Assembly: GCF_011682065.1 (NCBI RefSeq)
Contig: NZ_VUYU01000001.1
Coordinates: forward strand, 310,001 to 374,000
From: Massilia rubra
GTDB taxonomy: Bacteria; Pseudomonadota; Gammaproteobacteria; Burkholderiales; Burkholderiaceae_D
Direction of reading: 5' to 3'
DNA: 64,000 nt
Positions within the stretch are counted from its first letter, which is position 1. The number at the start of each line of letters is the position of its first letter. Under the pieces are notes generated by a model. The model made no database searches. It was not told the DNA's origin and worked only from the letters and a program-made list of their open reading frames with translations. Positions 44,387 through 56,890 of the stretch are shown piece after piece. Position numbers and translations under genes: made by a program.

Positions 44387-47122
44387 ATGAAATTTTTCGC
44401 CAATACCCGTACCAGGAGTGCCGCATTTCCACTGAGCCCGGTCGCCGCCGGTTGCGCCTTGTTCGTTTCCGCCATGTCGGGCAATGTGTATGCGCAAGCA
44501 AGCGCCGCTCCGCAAGCGAGCGAGCAACCGATTGCCACGGTCAAGGTGTCGGGCATTCGCCGCGGTATCGAGGATGCGATTTCGGTGAAAAAGGATTCGT
44601 CTTCCATCGTCGAGGCTATCTCCGCGGAAGATATCGGCAAGTTGCCGGACGTTAGTATCGCGGAATCGATCGCGCGCCTTCCCGGCCTGGCGGCGCAGCG
44701 CGTCGGCGGCCGTGCCCAGGTCATCAGCGTGCGCGGCCTGTCGCCGGACTTCTCCACCACCTTGCTCAACGGCCGCGAACAGGTCAGCACGGGCGACAAC
44801 CGCAGCGTCGAATTCGACCAGTATCCGTCCGAGCTGCTCAGCGGCGTTACCATTTACAAGACGCCGGACGCCGGCCTGGTCGGGCAGGGCTTGTCCGGCA
44901 CGATCGATATGCAGACCGTGCGTCCGCTGTCGTTCGGCAAGCGCACCATCGCCATGAACGTGCGCGGCGAGAAAAACTCGCTCGGCGGCATCGCCAATGC
45001 GAAAGACACGGGCAACCGCTTCAGCGTCAGCTATATCGACCAGTTCGCCGACCGCACGATCGGTATCGCCATCGGCTACGCCCATTTGGCCTCGCCGGTG
45101 TTGTCGAACGAGACCGGCCTGTACGAGCCGTGGAAAACCGATGCGCGTCCTGGGGTACCGGGCGGCACCTATTTGATGGATGGCTTGAAATCGGTGGCGC
45201 GCAGCGGCACCAACAAGCGCGACGGCGTCATGGGCGTGCTGCAATACCGTCCCAACAAGAGCTGGACCAGCATGATCGATGTGTACGCTTCGAAGTTCAA
45301 GCGTGAAGAAACCGCCAACCAGTTCGAAGTGGCCCTGAACGATTACAACGGCGGCTACAAGCCGGGCTTGCTGTATTCGCCGGCCACCACGGCCAATGGC
45401 GTGCTGACCGGTGGCTCGGCCAGCGGCGTGTATCCATTGGTGCGCGGCATGTACAACGACCGCAAGGATGAGATCAAGGCGATTGGCTGGAGCAATACCC
45501 TGCGCTTCGATGGCGGCTGGTCGGTGTTTGCCGACGCCAGTTTCTCGAAGGCGACGCGCGATGAAGTCAGCCTGGAAAACAACCTGCAACTGAGCAATGC
45601 CGCCGCCGATCCTTTCCTCGATACCGTCGACCTGAAGTTCGCTACCGGCACCTTTTCGCACATCGCCGGCCGCCTGAACTACACCGACGCGAAGAATTTG
45701 TATCTGCGCAACACAATTTACGGTTCGGGCTATGGCAAGACGCCGCAAATCGAAGACGAACTCAAGGGTTTCAAGCTGGTCGTCTCGATGCCGGTGCCGA
45801 CCGTGCTGGAAAGCTATTTCTCGGGTGTGGACGTGGGCGTGAATTACGCCGACCGCAGCAAGAACAAGGTGCAGCCGGAAGGCGCGATCACCCTGCGCGG
45901 CGCGCCGGGTCCGGTGCCGAACGAGTTTCTGTACGGCCAGGTCGACCTGGGTTTTGCCGGCACCGGCATGATTCCGTCGTGGAATGTGCCTGGGGTAGTA
46001 AGCCAGTACATGAACTTCAAGCCGAGCTCGACCGAGTCGTTCCTGATTTCGAAGGCCTGGGAAGTGAACGAGAAGATCACGACCAGCTTCATCAAGGCCA
46101 ATATCGACAGCGAAATCGGTTCGGTCACGGTCAAGGGCAATGTGGGCGTGCAGGTGCAGCGCACCGAGCAGTCGTCGCGAGCGAACTATTTTGACGGCAC
46201 CGCGCCGGTCGGCAGCCAGGTCAAGCCGGTCCATGATGGCATGACGTATACCGATTACCTGCCGAGCCTGAATCTCTCGTTCGGCCTGAGCAACCAGCAG
46301 ACCGTCCGTTTTGCAGCCGCCAAGCAACTGGCCCGTCCGCGTATCGACCAGCTGCGCTCGGCGCTCGACTTCAACGTCGGCACCACCGACTTCAAGCCAA
46401 GCGCCAACGGCGGCAACGCGCGCCTCGATCCATGGCGCGCCAAGGCACTCGACTTGTCCTACGAGAAATATTTCGGCAACAAGGCGTATTTTGCGGTCGC
46501 AGCTTTCCACAAGAAGCTCGACACCTATATCTTCACGCAGACCCTGGACTACGATTTCTCGAAATACATTCCCGGCACCAACGCGATTACCGCGATCGGT
46601 AACTACAAAGCGCCGTACAACGGCAATGGCGGCAAGCTGAAGGGCCTGGAACTGTCGGCATCGCTGCCGCTGAGCCTGATCACGCCGGTGCTCGATGGTT
46701 TTGGCTTGTCGGCCAGCGCCACGCACAGCAAGAGCTCGATCGCGATCGAAGATCCGGATAGCAGCATCGGCAAGAATATTCCGCTGCCGGGCTTGTCGAA
46801 GCGCGTGACCAACCTGACTTTGTACTATGAAAAGAATGGTTTCGAGACGCGCGTCAGCCAGCGCAAGCGCTCGGATTTCGTTGGTGAAATCGGCAACTTT
46901 GCCAATGACCGCACCTTGCGCTACGTGGTGGGCGAAGACGTGGTCGACTTCCAGATCGGTTACAACTTTACCGAAGGCAGCCTGAAAGGCTTGGGAGTGG
47001 TGTTGCAGGTTAATAACGTTGGCGACACCGCGTACGAAACCTACGGCGGCGACCGCAACAAGCCGCTGGAATACCAGAAATATGGCCGCACCTTCCTGAT
47101 GGGCGCCAACTACAAGTTCTGA
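44387..47122 (+). CDS. TonB-dependent receptor, probably maltodextrin
   Basis: 911 residues. A signal peptide ends near NVYAQA (about 36). The plug starts with ATVKVSGIRRGIEDAI and holds GKLPDVSIAESIARLPG and VISVRGLSPDFSTTLLNGRE (TonB-dependent plug motif), followed by a 22-strand-type barrel that ends in Phe (GANYKF). No extra N-terminal signalling domain, so no anti-sigma coupling. The subtype (TIGR01782-like) is common in sugar-importing receptors of Caulobacter and Xanthomonas. Its place between debranching enzymes, MFS carriers and amylase suggests maltooligosaccharide uptake across the outer membrane. Terminator follows. Confidence 0.88.
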   Translation: MKFFANTRTRSAAFPLSPVAAGCALFVSAMSGNVYAQASAAPQASEQPIATVKVSGIRRGIEDAISVKKDSSSIVEAISAEDIGKLPDVSIAESIARLPGLAAQRVGGRAQVISVRGLSPDFSTTLLNGREQVSTGDNRSVEFDQYPSELLSGVTIYKTPDAGLVGQGLSGTIDMQTVRPLSFGKRTIAMNVRGEKNSLGGIANAKDTGNRFSVSYIDQFADRTIGIAIGYAHLASPVLSNETGLYEPWKTDARPGVPGGTYLMDGLKSVARSGTNKRDGVMGVLQYRPNKSWTSMIDVYASKFKREETANQFEVALNDYNGGYKPGLLYSPATTANGVLTGGSASGVYPLVRGMYNDRKDEIKAIGWSNTLRFDGGWSVFADASFSKATRDEVSLENNLQLSNAAADPFLDTVDLKFATGTFSHIAGRLNYTDAKNLYLRNTIYGSGYGKTPQIEDELKGFKLVVSMPVPTVLESYFSGVDVGVNYADRSKNKVQPEGAITLRGAPGPVPNEFLYGQVDLGFAGTGMIPSWNVPGVVSQYMNFKPSSTESFLISKAWEVNEKITTSFIKANIDSEIGSVTVKGNVGVQVQRTEQSSRANYFDGTAPVGSQVKPVHDGMTYTDYLPSLNLSFGLSNQQTVRFAAAKQLARPRIDQLRSALDFNVGTTDFKPSANGGNARLDPWRAKALDLSYEKYFGNKAYFAVAAFHKKLDTYIFTQTLDYDFSKYIPGTNAITAIGNYKAPYNGNGGKLKGLELSASLPLSLITPVLDGFGLSASATHSKSSIAIEDPDSSIGKNIPLPGLSKRVTNLTLYYEKNGFETRVSQRKRSDFVGEIGNFANDRTLRYVVGEDVVDFQIGYNFTEGSLKGLGVVLQVNNVGDTAYETYGGDRNKPLEYQKYGRTFLMGANYKF

Positions 47123-47156
47123 TGCCTTCCCTGCCGGGGCGATCCCGGCACTGAGC

Positions 47157-47194
47157 ACAACCCCGGCGCATGCAAGTGTGGCGGGGTTGTTTCA
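47157..47194 (+). terminator. Intrinsic terminator after the receptor gene
   Basis: Nine-base stem ACAACCCCG and CGGGGTTGT round a 16-base loop, followed by TTCATTTT. Confidence 0.65.
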
Positions 47195-47361
47195 TTTTCG
47201 TAATGGCGAGTGTGCGTTAACGACGATCAGATTGCCCGAATAGCCTCAATTACACCCCACTTGCACGCAACTCCGTTACAAAAAATCGCATTCTTGACTA
47301 CAAAAGAGTAAACTGCAGGATGCTTTCCCGTCGGGCTAGCTAGTCAAATTGTGAGTGTCCT

Positions 47362-49218
<1,857 letters not shown>

Positions 49219-49234
49219 AGCGGCAGGCGGGTAA

Positions 49235-49262
49235 AAAATGGGCAGCTTCGGCTGCCCATTTT
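49235..49262 (+). terminator. Intrinsic terminator after deaD
   Basis: AAAATGGGCAGC, loop TTCG, GCTGCCCATTTT: a 12-bp stem ending in a T-run, working on both strands. It starts 16 bases after the stop. Confidence 0.85.
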
Positions 49263-49354
49263 GCTTGGGGGGCACTTCGCAGCGGTCCGGGCGACTGGCG
49301 CGCAAGCGCACTGCCAGCGACGGCTTGCTGCGCATCCGCCATCGAATGGGGCTC

Positions 49355-49867
49355 CTATTTACGCCATTTGATTGTGCTGATGACCGCTTCCAGGTCCCGA
49401 CGTGCCTGTTGCGTGGAACCCGGGTCTAGTTGCACCGCATAAATGAACGCGGCAGGCCCGCAAATCACGCGAGTGGATGCGTAAAATTTTCCTTCAGATG
49501 TGCTCATCTCGTCCGATGACTCATACTCGACGTAAGCATCCGTGCGCTTGACCGGTATACGCGCGTCCAGCGGCGTTGCGGTAAAGATGTGCAGCCGTTT
49601 GAGATCTGCATAGTCGCACGTTGGTGGGCAGGAAAGCTCACGTCCCACTTTGCATGCCTCAAGGACCAGCATTGGAAGCCCCTTCTCCTTTGTCTTTTTT
49701 GAAAAGAAGCGCCCTGCTCTATCTATCTTGTTATACCACCCAGGCTGTGGCGCTATTGAAAAGCCGCCCATTTTCACCCTGTCCGCCGCATGCGCTCCGG
49801 AGACGCAAGCGAGGGTGATCGTGATAAGGATCGCACAGGCTTTCAAATTCCTTGAGGCTGATTTCAT
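49355..49867 (-). CDS. Hypothetical secreted protein
   Basis: 170 residues from ATG 49867, chosen because it starts a signal peptide (ACAILITITLACVSGAHAA); the longer frame overlaps the upstream gene. The mature part contains three cysteines (EACKVGREL, SCPPTCDY) and a final LEAVISTIKW helix. No family recognised. GC content is lower than in the neighbours, and the gene lies with 49956-50504 inside the starch locus, so later acquisition is possible. Confidence 0.6.
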   Translation of the reverse strand: MKSASRNLKACAILITITLACVSGAHAADRVKMGGFSIAPQPGWYNKIDRAGRFFSKKTKEKGLPMLVLEACKVGRELSCPPTCDYADLKRLHIFTATPLDARIPVKRTDAYVEYESSDEMSTSEGKFYASTRVICGPAAFIYAVQLDPGSTQQARRDLEAVISTIKWRK

Positions 49868-49955
49868 GACTGGTTTTTTCCATGGTGCTGCGCTGCCGGC
49901 AATTTGCCGAATCGCCGCTGTTGCTTGCGGATTCAATAGGTGGCCGCCCGCTCTG

Positions 49956-50504
49956 TTACTGCGAAGCGAAACCACCGCCGATGCGTTCACCAGTGTGCGT
50001 TGCAAGGATAAACGGCTGCCATCCGCCTGGCGGATCCCACTCGCCGCAGCCTTCGATATGCGTCGGGGTGACGCAGTGTACCAGCACGCCGTCAATGCCG
50101 AGATCGGCGGTTTTCCATCGTAGCTCGCCGTCCGGCCCGAAGGCGAACAGCTCGGACTCGGAGCTTGCCAGGATGCGGAAATCCTCGCCGGACGTTTGTA
50201 ATTGCGCAGCATCGTAGAATTTGGAAAAATACCCGTCCATCTGGTGTATCACCACGTCTTCTGTCACGCAATCGACAATGAAGATGCGCCCTCCGTAGCC
50301 GATATACGCTTTGGTACCGTCCATCCGGACTGCCTGGAAGCAGATGCATTCGACAGCAGAAGCCACATCGATTCGCAGGCGAGCGTCGCAATCCCAGCCC
50401 ACGGCAACGCTCGCGGCGATCGCAGCCCCAGGGCGATCAGCTCCTACCAGAAGGGATCTGGTAAACAAGGATACATCGTGTTCTTCTAAAAACGATATCG
50501 TCAT
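49956..50504 (-). CDS. Hypothetical protein, strand-rich
   Basis: 182 residues from ATG 50504; a GTG ten codons upstream is possible. Alternating short strands (KAYIGYGGRIFIVDC, ESELFAFGPDGELRWKT) look like beta-propeller or WD-like blades, similar to proteins that follow polymorphic or immunity genes, but no family is recognised. It is cytoplasmic, with no signal peptide. It lies 88 bases upstream of the 49355 gene on the same strand. Confidence 0.55.
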   Translation of the reverse strand: MTISFLEEHDVSLFTRSLLVGADRPGAAIAASVAVGWDCDARLRIDVASAVECICFQAVRMDGTKAYIGYGGRIFIVDCVTEDVVIHQMDGYFSKFYDAAQLQTSGEDFRILASSESELFAFGPDGELRWKTADLGIDGVLVHCVTPTHIEGCGEWDPPGGWQPFILATHTGERIGGGFASQ

Positions 50505-50559
50505 GGTTTCTTGCTCATGAATTCTTGCAATCACATTGCCGGCAAGCGGCGGGTTGAGA

Positions 50560-51837
50560 TCAGTGCGCGGAAGCGGGTATCGCGGCCTGGGTGGCCGGCG
50601 CCTCGTCCTTCACCAGGCACCACAAGGCCGCCGACATCGCCAGCGAGGCGCCGCAAATGATGTACAAGGTGCTCTGGTCCGGCACCCGTTTCAAAACGAA
50701 GCCGACGCCGGTGGACATCAACTGCGGCAGCACCACCGACAGGTTGAACACGCCCATGAAAAAGCCCATGCGGCTCTTGTCCACCTTGTCGCTCATGATA
50801 GCAAACGGCAGGCTGACAATGGCGCTCCAGCCGATGCCGACCACCGCCATCAGCGCGTACAGCATCATTGGCGTGCGCGCCGTGGCCGCAATCAAGAAGT
50901 ACCCGACCGCCATGATGGCGACGCAGCCGGCCTGCGTGTGCACGCGCCCGATCTTGCGCGCCAGGGGCGCGAGCACCAGCGCCGGCAGCAGGAAGCCGAC
51001 CGTATTCATGATCGCGAAGGCGAAGCCGATAATCTGCCCGCTCATGTCGTTGGCCGCCTTGGTTGCCAGGCCCGCCGGCACCAGATGCTGCTGAATGAAG
51101 CCATAGGTGTAGACGAACATCGACTGCACGCCAAGCCACGCGAAGCCATGCGCAATATAGATGCGCCACAGCTGGCCCCAGTCGGCCTTGGTGGCCGCTG
51201 CCGTCTCGGTCTTCTTGACCATCTCGCGTTCTTCCTTGATGAAGAACATCGGCACCACCGAGAATACGAGCACGATGCCCGCGCCGACCGAAATGAGCAT
51301 GTCGTTGCCCACGGTCGCGCCGATCAGGTAGGCCATCACGCCAAAGAAGCCCGAGATGGTTTGCATCCAGGTGTAGCCGAGCGTGCGCGCTTCGCCTTCC
51401 GGCGTCACGTCGGCAATGATCGAGCGGGTCGGGTTGAAGCTGATATTGATCGACAGGTCCAGCGTCAGCGCGACAATCACCGCCACGATGAGAATATTCT
51501 TGATGCCCAAGAAGTCGCCAACCACGTCGATGCGCGGCAGCAGGAACACCATCAGTGCGGCCAGGGTGCCGCCGATCAGGATGAAGGGCCGGCGCCGTCC
51601 GCCCCAGAACCAGGCATCGTCGCTGATCAAGCCGATGATCACCTGGCCGAAAATCCCGGCCATTGGTCCCGCCGCCCAGACAATGCCGATTTCATGGATC
51701 TGGAGGTTGAAGCGCGTGCTCAAAATCCAGCTCAGGGCCGAAATCTGGATGCAGAGCGCGAATCCCATGGCCGTCGACGGCAGGCTCAGGGTCGCATAAA
51801 AAAGGTTATTCAAGCGCTTCTGCATGTCCAGCATCAT
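50560..51837 (-). CDS. MFS sugar transporter (SLC45/GPH-like) 1
   Basis: 425 residues from ATG 51837 (GGGGAC upstream; ATG 51834 also possible). Twelve hydrophobic helices. Motifs of the SLC45-like sugar group: IHEIGIVWAAGPMAGIFGQ, GRRRPFILIG, TRSIIADVTPEGEARTLGY and FFMGVFNLSVVLPQ. Probably imports glucose, maltose or maltodextrin by proton symport. The operator-like TGTTATTTGACTACA lies 16 bases before the start. Divergent from a second carrier of the same family. Confidence 0.85.
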   Translation of the reverse strand: MMLDMQKRLNNLFYATLSLPSTAMGFALCIQISALSWILSTRFNLQIHEIGIVWAAGPMAGIFGQVIIGLISDDAWFWGGRRRPFILIGGTLAALMVFLLPRIDVVGDFLGIKNILIVAVIVALTLDLSINISFNPTRSIIADVTPEGEARTLGYTWMQTISGFFGVMAYLIGATVGNDMLISVGAGIVLVFSVVPMFFIKEEREMVKKTETAAATKADWGQLWRIYIAHGFAWLGVQSMFVYTYGFIQQHLVPAGLATKAANDMSGQIIGFAFAIMNTVGFLLPALVLAPLARKIGRVHTQAGCVAIMAVGYFLIAATARTPMMLYALMAVVGIGWSAIVSLPFAIMSDKVDKSRMGFFMGVFNLSVVLPQLMSTGVGFVLKRVPDQSTLYIICGASLAMSAALWCLVKDEAPATQAAIPASAH

Positions 51838-51852
51838 GTCCCCATCTTGTTC

Positions 51853-51867
51853 TGTTATTTGACTACA
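51853..51867. promoter_or_regulatory. HexR-like operator before MFS gene 1
   Basis: TGTTATTTGACTACA; read on the minus strand TGTAGTCAAATAACA, one mismatch from the HexR pattern outside the centre. It lies in the leader, just before the ribosome site. Confidence 0.55.
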
Positions 51868-51933
51868 AAACCGTGAATTTGTTGTGTGATTTACCCGGCT
51901 TCCTGCGGCGATTCTACTATGGAACTGTTTAGA

Positions 51934-51962
51934 TTGACACTTAGAAATCGCCATGTTATTTT
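51934..51962 (+). promoter_or_regulatory. Candidate sigma-70 promoter of MFS gene 2
   Basis: TTGACA at 51934-51939 and TATTTT at 51957-51962, spacer 17. A TATAAT at 51971 has no -35 partner. The -10 is inside the HexR-like box at 51954-51968, which fits repression. Confidence 0.45.
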
Positions 51963-51968
51963 CCTACA
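51954..51968. promoter_or_regulatory. HexR-like operator before MFS gene 2
   Basis: TGTTATTTTCCTACA, two mismatches from the pattern and nearly the same as the 51853 box (shared TGTTATTT and CTACA). Confidence 0.5.
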
Positions 51969-52003
51969 AATATAATGCGTAGCCAAACGCCTGGAGACTC
52001 CCG

Positions 52004-53335
52004 ATGCAGATGCAATTCCCGCCGATCAAACCGCGCCTGAGCTTCTGGCAGTTGTGGAACATGAGCTTCGGCTTCTTTGGCATCCAGTTCGGGTTTGCCC
52101 TGCAAAACGCCAATACCAGCCGCATTTTCTCGACCCTGGGCGCGAATGCCGACGACCTGCCGCTGTTCTGGCTCGCCGCGCCGGTGACCGGCCTGCTGGT
52201 GCAACCGGTGATCGGCTACCTGAGCGACAATACCTGGCACCCGTTCTGGGGCCGCCGCCGTCCCTTCTTCTTCCTCGGCGCCTTCCTCGCCACCGTCGCC
52301 ATGTTCCTGATGCCAAATTCCTCGTCGCTGTGGATGGCGGTGTTCGTGCTGTGGATGATGGACGCTTCGATCAATGTGTCGATGGAGCCGTTCCGCGCCT
52401 TTGTGGGCGACAAGCTGCACCCGGTCCAGCAAACCTCGGGCTTTGCGATGCAAACCTTCTTCATCGGCTGCGGCTCGGTGATCGCCTCGCTGCTGCCGAC
52501 CATCTTCACCGAGTGGTTCAACGTCAGTAATATCCCGGTCGCCGGCGGCATCCCGGACACGGTGCGCTACTCGTTCTATGCCGGCGGCCTGGCCTTTATC
52601 GGCGCGGTGTCGTGGACCGTTATCACCACCCGCGAGGCGCCGCCGGAAGACATGCAGGCGTTCCGCGCCGAGGTCGAAAAGCGCAAGGGCACCTTGACCG
52701 CGCTGCGCGAGATCCTTGGCGGCTTCACCACCATGCCGCGCACGATGGTGCAACTGGCGAGCGTGAGCTTCTTTTCGTGGCTGGCGCTGTTTACGATGTG
52801 GGTCAACACCACCCCGGCCGTGGCCGAAAACGTCTTCGGCACGGTCGACGCGCAGTCGGCCGCCTTCCAGAGCGCCGGCAACTGGGTCGGCGTGATGTTC
52901 GCGGTGTATAACGGCGTGTCGGCCATTGCCGCCTTTATCCTGCCGGTGATCGCGCGCCGCACCAACCGCAAGATGACGCACCTGGCCTGCCTGGTCATCG
53001 GCGGCATCAGCCTGGCCAGCATTTTCTTCATCACGCAAAAAGAGATGCTGCTCATTCCGATGGTCGGCGTCGGCATCGCGTGGGCCAGCATTCTCACCGT
53101 GCCGTATGCCATCCTGGCCGGCGCGTTGCCGGCGCAGCGCATGGGCTTTTACATGGGCGTCTTCAATTTCTTCGTCGTGATCCCGCAGATTATCGGCGGG
53201 GTGATTCTTGGGCCGATCAGCAAGGCCTTGCTGGGCGGGCGTCCGGTGGCGACCTTGCTGCTGGCCGGGGCGTGCATGGCCATCGGCGGCTTGCTGACCG
53301 TGTTCGTGACCGATAAAGGCGAGCAGAAAACCTAA
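52004..53335 (+). CDS. MFS sugar transporter (SLC45/GPH-like) 2
   Basis: 443 residues, twelve helices, paralogous to the carrier at 50560. It has the same conserved spots: FGIQFGFALQNANTSRIF, GRRRPFFFLG, MEPFRAFVGDK and FYMGVFNFFVVIPQ. The start is ATG 52004, with CTGGAGA upstream. It is probably a glucose/maltose permease and the first gene of a run with phosphoglucomutase and alpha-amylase (gap 57 bases to pgm). Confidence 0.85.
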   Translation: MQMQFPPIKPRLSFWQLWNMSFGFFGIQFGFALQNANTSRIFSTLGANADDLPLFWLAAPVTGLLVQPVIGYLSDNTWHPFWGRRRPFFFLGAFLATVAMFLMPNSSSLWMAVFVLWMMDASINVSMEPFRAFVGDKLHPVQQTSGFAMQTFFIGCGSVIASLLPTIFTEWFNVSNIPVAGGIPDTVRYSFYAGGLAFIGAVSWTVITTREAPPEDMQAFRAEVEKRKGTLTALREILGGFTTMPRTMVQLASVSFFSWLALFTMWVNTTPAVAENVFGTVDAQSAAFQSAGNWVGVMFAVYNGVSAIAAFILPVIARRTNRKMTHLACLVIGGISLASIFFITQKEMLLIPMVGVGIAWASILTVPYAILAGALPAQRMGFYMGVFNFFVVIPQIIGGVILGPISKALLGGRPVATLLLAGACMAIGGLLTVFVTDKGEQKT

Positions 53336-53377
53336 GGTGGCGTCGAAATTTTCCTACCTGTCGTATCGTATTGTTAA

Positions 53378-55024
<1,647 letters not shown>

Positions 55025-55048
55025 TTCACCACAACCAACAGGGAATAC

Positions 55049-56701
55049 ATGAAATTTTCCGCACTTGCAGTCTCACTGGCGCTCACTTTCGGCGCTGCCC
55101 ACGTCAGCGCCGCTCCGCCCGTGGCGCGCACCCCGTTTGTGTGGGAAAACGCGACTGTGTATTTCCTGTTGACGGACCGCTTCAACAACGGCAACAAGGC
55201 CAACGACCTGGCCTACGGCCGCAAGGCCGACGCCGCACCGCTGCGCGGCTACATGGGCGGCGACCTTGCTGGCGTGACCGCCAAGATCAAGGAAGGCTAT
55301 TTCAAGGAGTTGGGCGTCGATGCGATCTGGATCACGCCGCCGGTCGAGCAGATTCATGCCGGCACCGATGAAGGCACCGGTAAATCCTACGGCTTTCACG
55401 GCTACTGGGCGCGCGACTTCACCAGCATCGACGCCAACCTGGGCAACGAAGCGGACCTGCAGGAACTGGTCGACACCGCGCACGCCAACGGCATCCGCGT
55501 GCTGCTCGATGTGGTGATGAACCATACCGGGCCGGTCACGGCATCGGACCCGGTATGGCCGAAGGACTGGGTGCGCACCGCACCGGTGTGCGCCTTCAAG
55601 GATGCGCGCACCACCATCGACTGCACCTTGGTAAAGAACCTGCCGGATTTTCGCACCGACGCCGACCGCCCGGTCGCACTGCCGCCGGCGTTGGTGGCCA
55701 AGTGGAAGGACGAAGGGCGCTACGAGCGCGAAGTGGCGAGCCTGGATGCCTTCTTCAAGGAGACCGGCTACCCGCGCGCGCCGCGCTACTACCTGATGAA
55801 ATGGCACGCGGACTGGGTGCGCAAGTACGGCTTCGACGGCTTCCGCGCCGACACGGCCAAGCATGTCGAGCCGCGCGTGTGGAAGGAGCTGAAAAAGGTC
55901 GCCAGCAAGGCCTTCGATGACTGGAAGCGCGACAACCCGTCCAAGCGCCTCGGCGACGGCAAGTTCTACATGACAGCCGAAGTCTATAACTACTCGCTGC
56001 GCCACGCGCACCAGTTCGACATGGGCGGCGAAACCTTTGTCGACTTCTACGACAATGGCTTCGACAGCGTGATCAATTTCAGCATGACGTCGGACGCCAG
56101 GGGCGGCTACGACGCCATGTTCGGCCGCTATGCAGCGCTGCTGGCCGGGCCGCTGCGGGGCTATTCGGTGATGAATTATCTGAGCTCGCACGATGACGCG
56201 GCGCCGTTCGATCCGGCGCGCACGCGTCCTTACGACTCGGCGGTCAAGCTGCTGCTCTCGCCGGGCGCGGCGCAGATCTATTACGGCGACGAGACCGCGC
56301 GCCTGCTCACCTACCCGGGTGCGAAGGGCGACGCCATGCTGCGCTCATTCATGAACTGGGATGAACTGGCCAGCAACGCGCAGCGCGACGGGTATCGTAT
56401 CGCGGAGGTGCGCAAGCATTGGGGAATCATCGGCCGCTTCCGCCAGATGCATCCGGCGGTGGGCGCGGGCGAGCACCGCAAGCTGCAGGCGACGCCGTAT
56501 GTGTTTGCGCGCACCTACGAGAAGGATCGGGTCGTGGTGGGGCTCGATCTGTCGACCGACAAGTCGACGCCGATTGTGGTGGCGCCGATTTTTCGGGATG
56601 GCGAGTCGGTAACCGATTACTACTCGGGCAAGAAGGCCGTGGTGGCGGGTGGGAAGGTTGATTTCCACACCAAAAACGGCATTGTGCTGATCGCGAACTG
56701 A
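55049..56701 (+). CDS. Secreted alpha-amylase (GH13)
   Basis: 550 residues with a signal peptide (1-21, AAHVSAA). GH13 conserved regions: DVVMNH (154-159), GFRADTAKHV with nucleophile Asp268, acid/base Glu311 (AEVYN) and LSSHDD (Asp382). A short C-terminal beta domain follows. It cleaves alpha-1,4 bonds in starch or maltodextrin in the periplasm or outside. Same strand and 24 bases after pgm. No starch-binding module is attached. Confidence 0.92.
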   Translation: MKFSALAVSLALTFGAAHVSAAPPVARTPFVWENATVYFLLTDRFNNGNKANDLAYGRKADAAPLRGYMGGDLAGVTAKIKEGYFKELGVDAIWITPPVEQIHAGTDEGTGKSYGFHGYWARDFTSIDANLGNEADLQELVDTAHANGIRVLLDVVMNHTGPVTASDPVWPKDWVRTAPVCAFKDARTTIDCTLVKNLPDFRTDADRPVALPPALVAKWKDEGRYEREVASLDAFFKETGYPRAPRYYLMKWHADWVRKYGFDGFRADTAKHVEPRVWKELKKVASKAFDDWKRDNPSKRLGDGKFYMTAEVYNYSLRHAHQFDMGGETFVDFYDNGFDSVINFSMTSDARGGYDAMFGRYAALLAGPLRGYSVMNYLSSHDDAAPFDPARTRPYDSAVKLLLSPGAAQIYYGDETARLLTYPGAKGDAMLRSFMNWDELASNAQRDGYRIAEVRKHWGIIGRFRQMHPAVGAGEHRKLQATPYVFARTYEKDRVVVGLDLSTDKSTPIVVAPIFRDGESVTDYYSGKKAVVAGGKVDFHTKNGIVLIAN

Positions 56702-56724
56702 CTCCCAAGCCACTAACGTAGGAG

Positions 56725-56817
56725 CCGTCGTCCCCGCGCAGGCGGGGATCCATAGCACCTATGAGCCGAGGTGCCATGGATTCCCGCCAAGGGGGCCGCC
56801 GAGGCCGGGAACGACGG
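56725..56817. repeat. REP-like imperfect inverted repeat
   Basis: Left arm CGTCGTCCCCGCGCAGGC... and right arm ending CCGGGAACGACGG, with ATCCAT and ATGGAT facing each other across the centre. Extended copies of CGTC(A/G)TTCCCGC...GGGAATCCAT type are common dispersed repeats in proteobacteria. It may act as an mRNA 3' end for the amylase transcript. Confidence 0.55.
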
Positions 56818-56890
56818 TAGTGGCATTTCATACATTTCATGCAATAGGGTATGCTACGCGCGACTTCCCGAACTGTCCGAAGTGACCGCG

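Noticed and set aside
44387-47122. Receptor as part of a sigma/anti-sigma signalling set
   Set aside because: No N-terminal signalling (STN) domain and no sigma or anti-sigma gene nearby.
47290-47310. HexR-like half-site (ACTACAAAA) before deaD
   Set aside because: Only one arm fits; the other arm is lost, and the gene is not a sugar gene.
53344-53358. Possible HexR box before pgm
   Set aside because: Four mismatches from the pattern; pgm can be co-transcribed from the MFS promoter.
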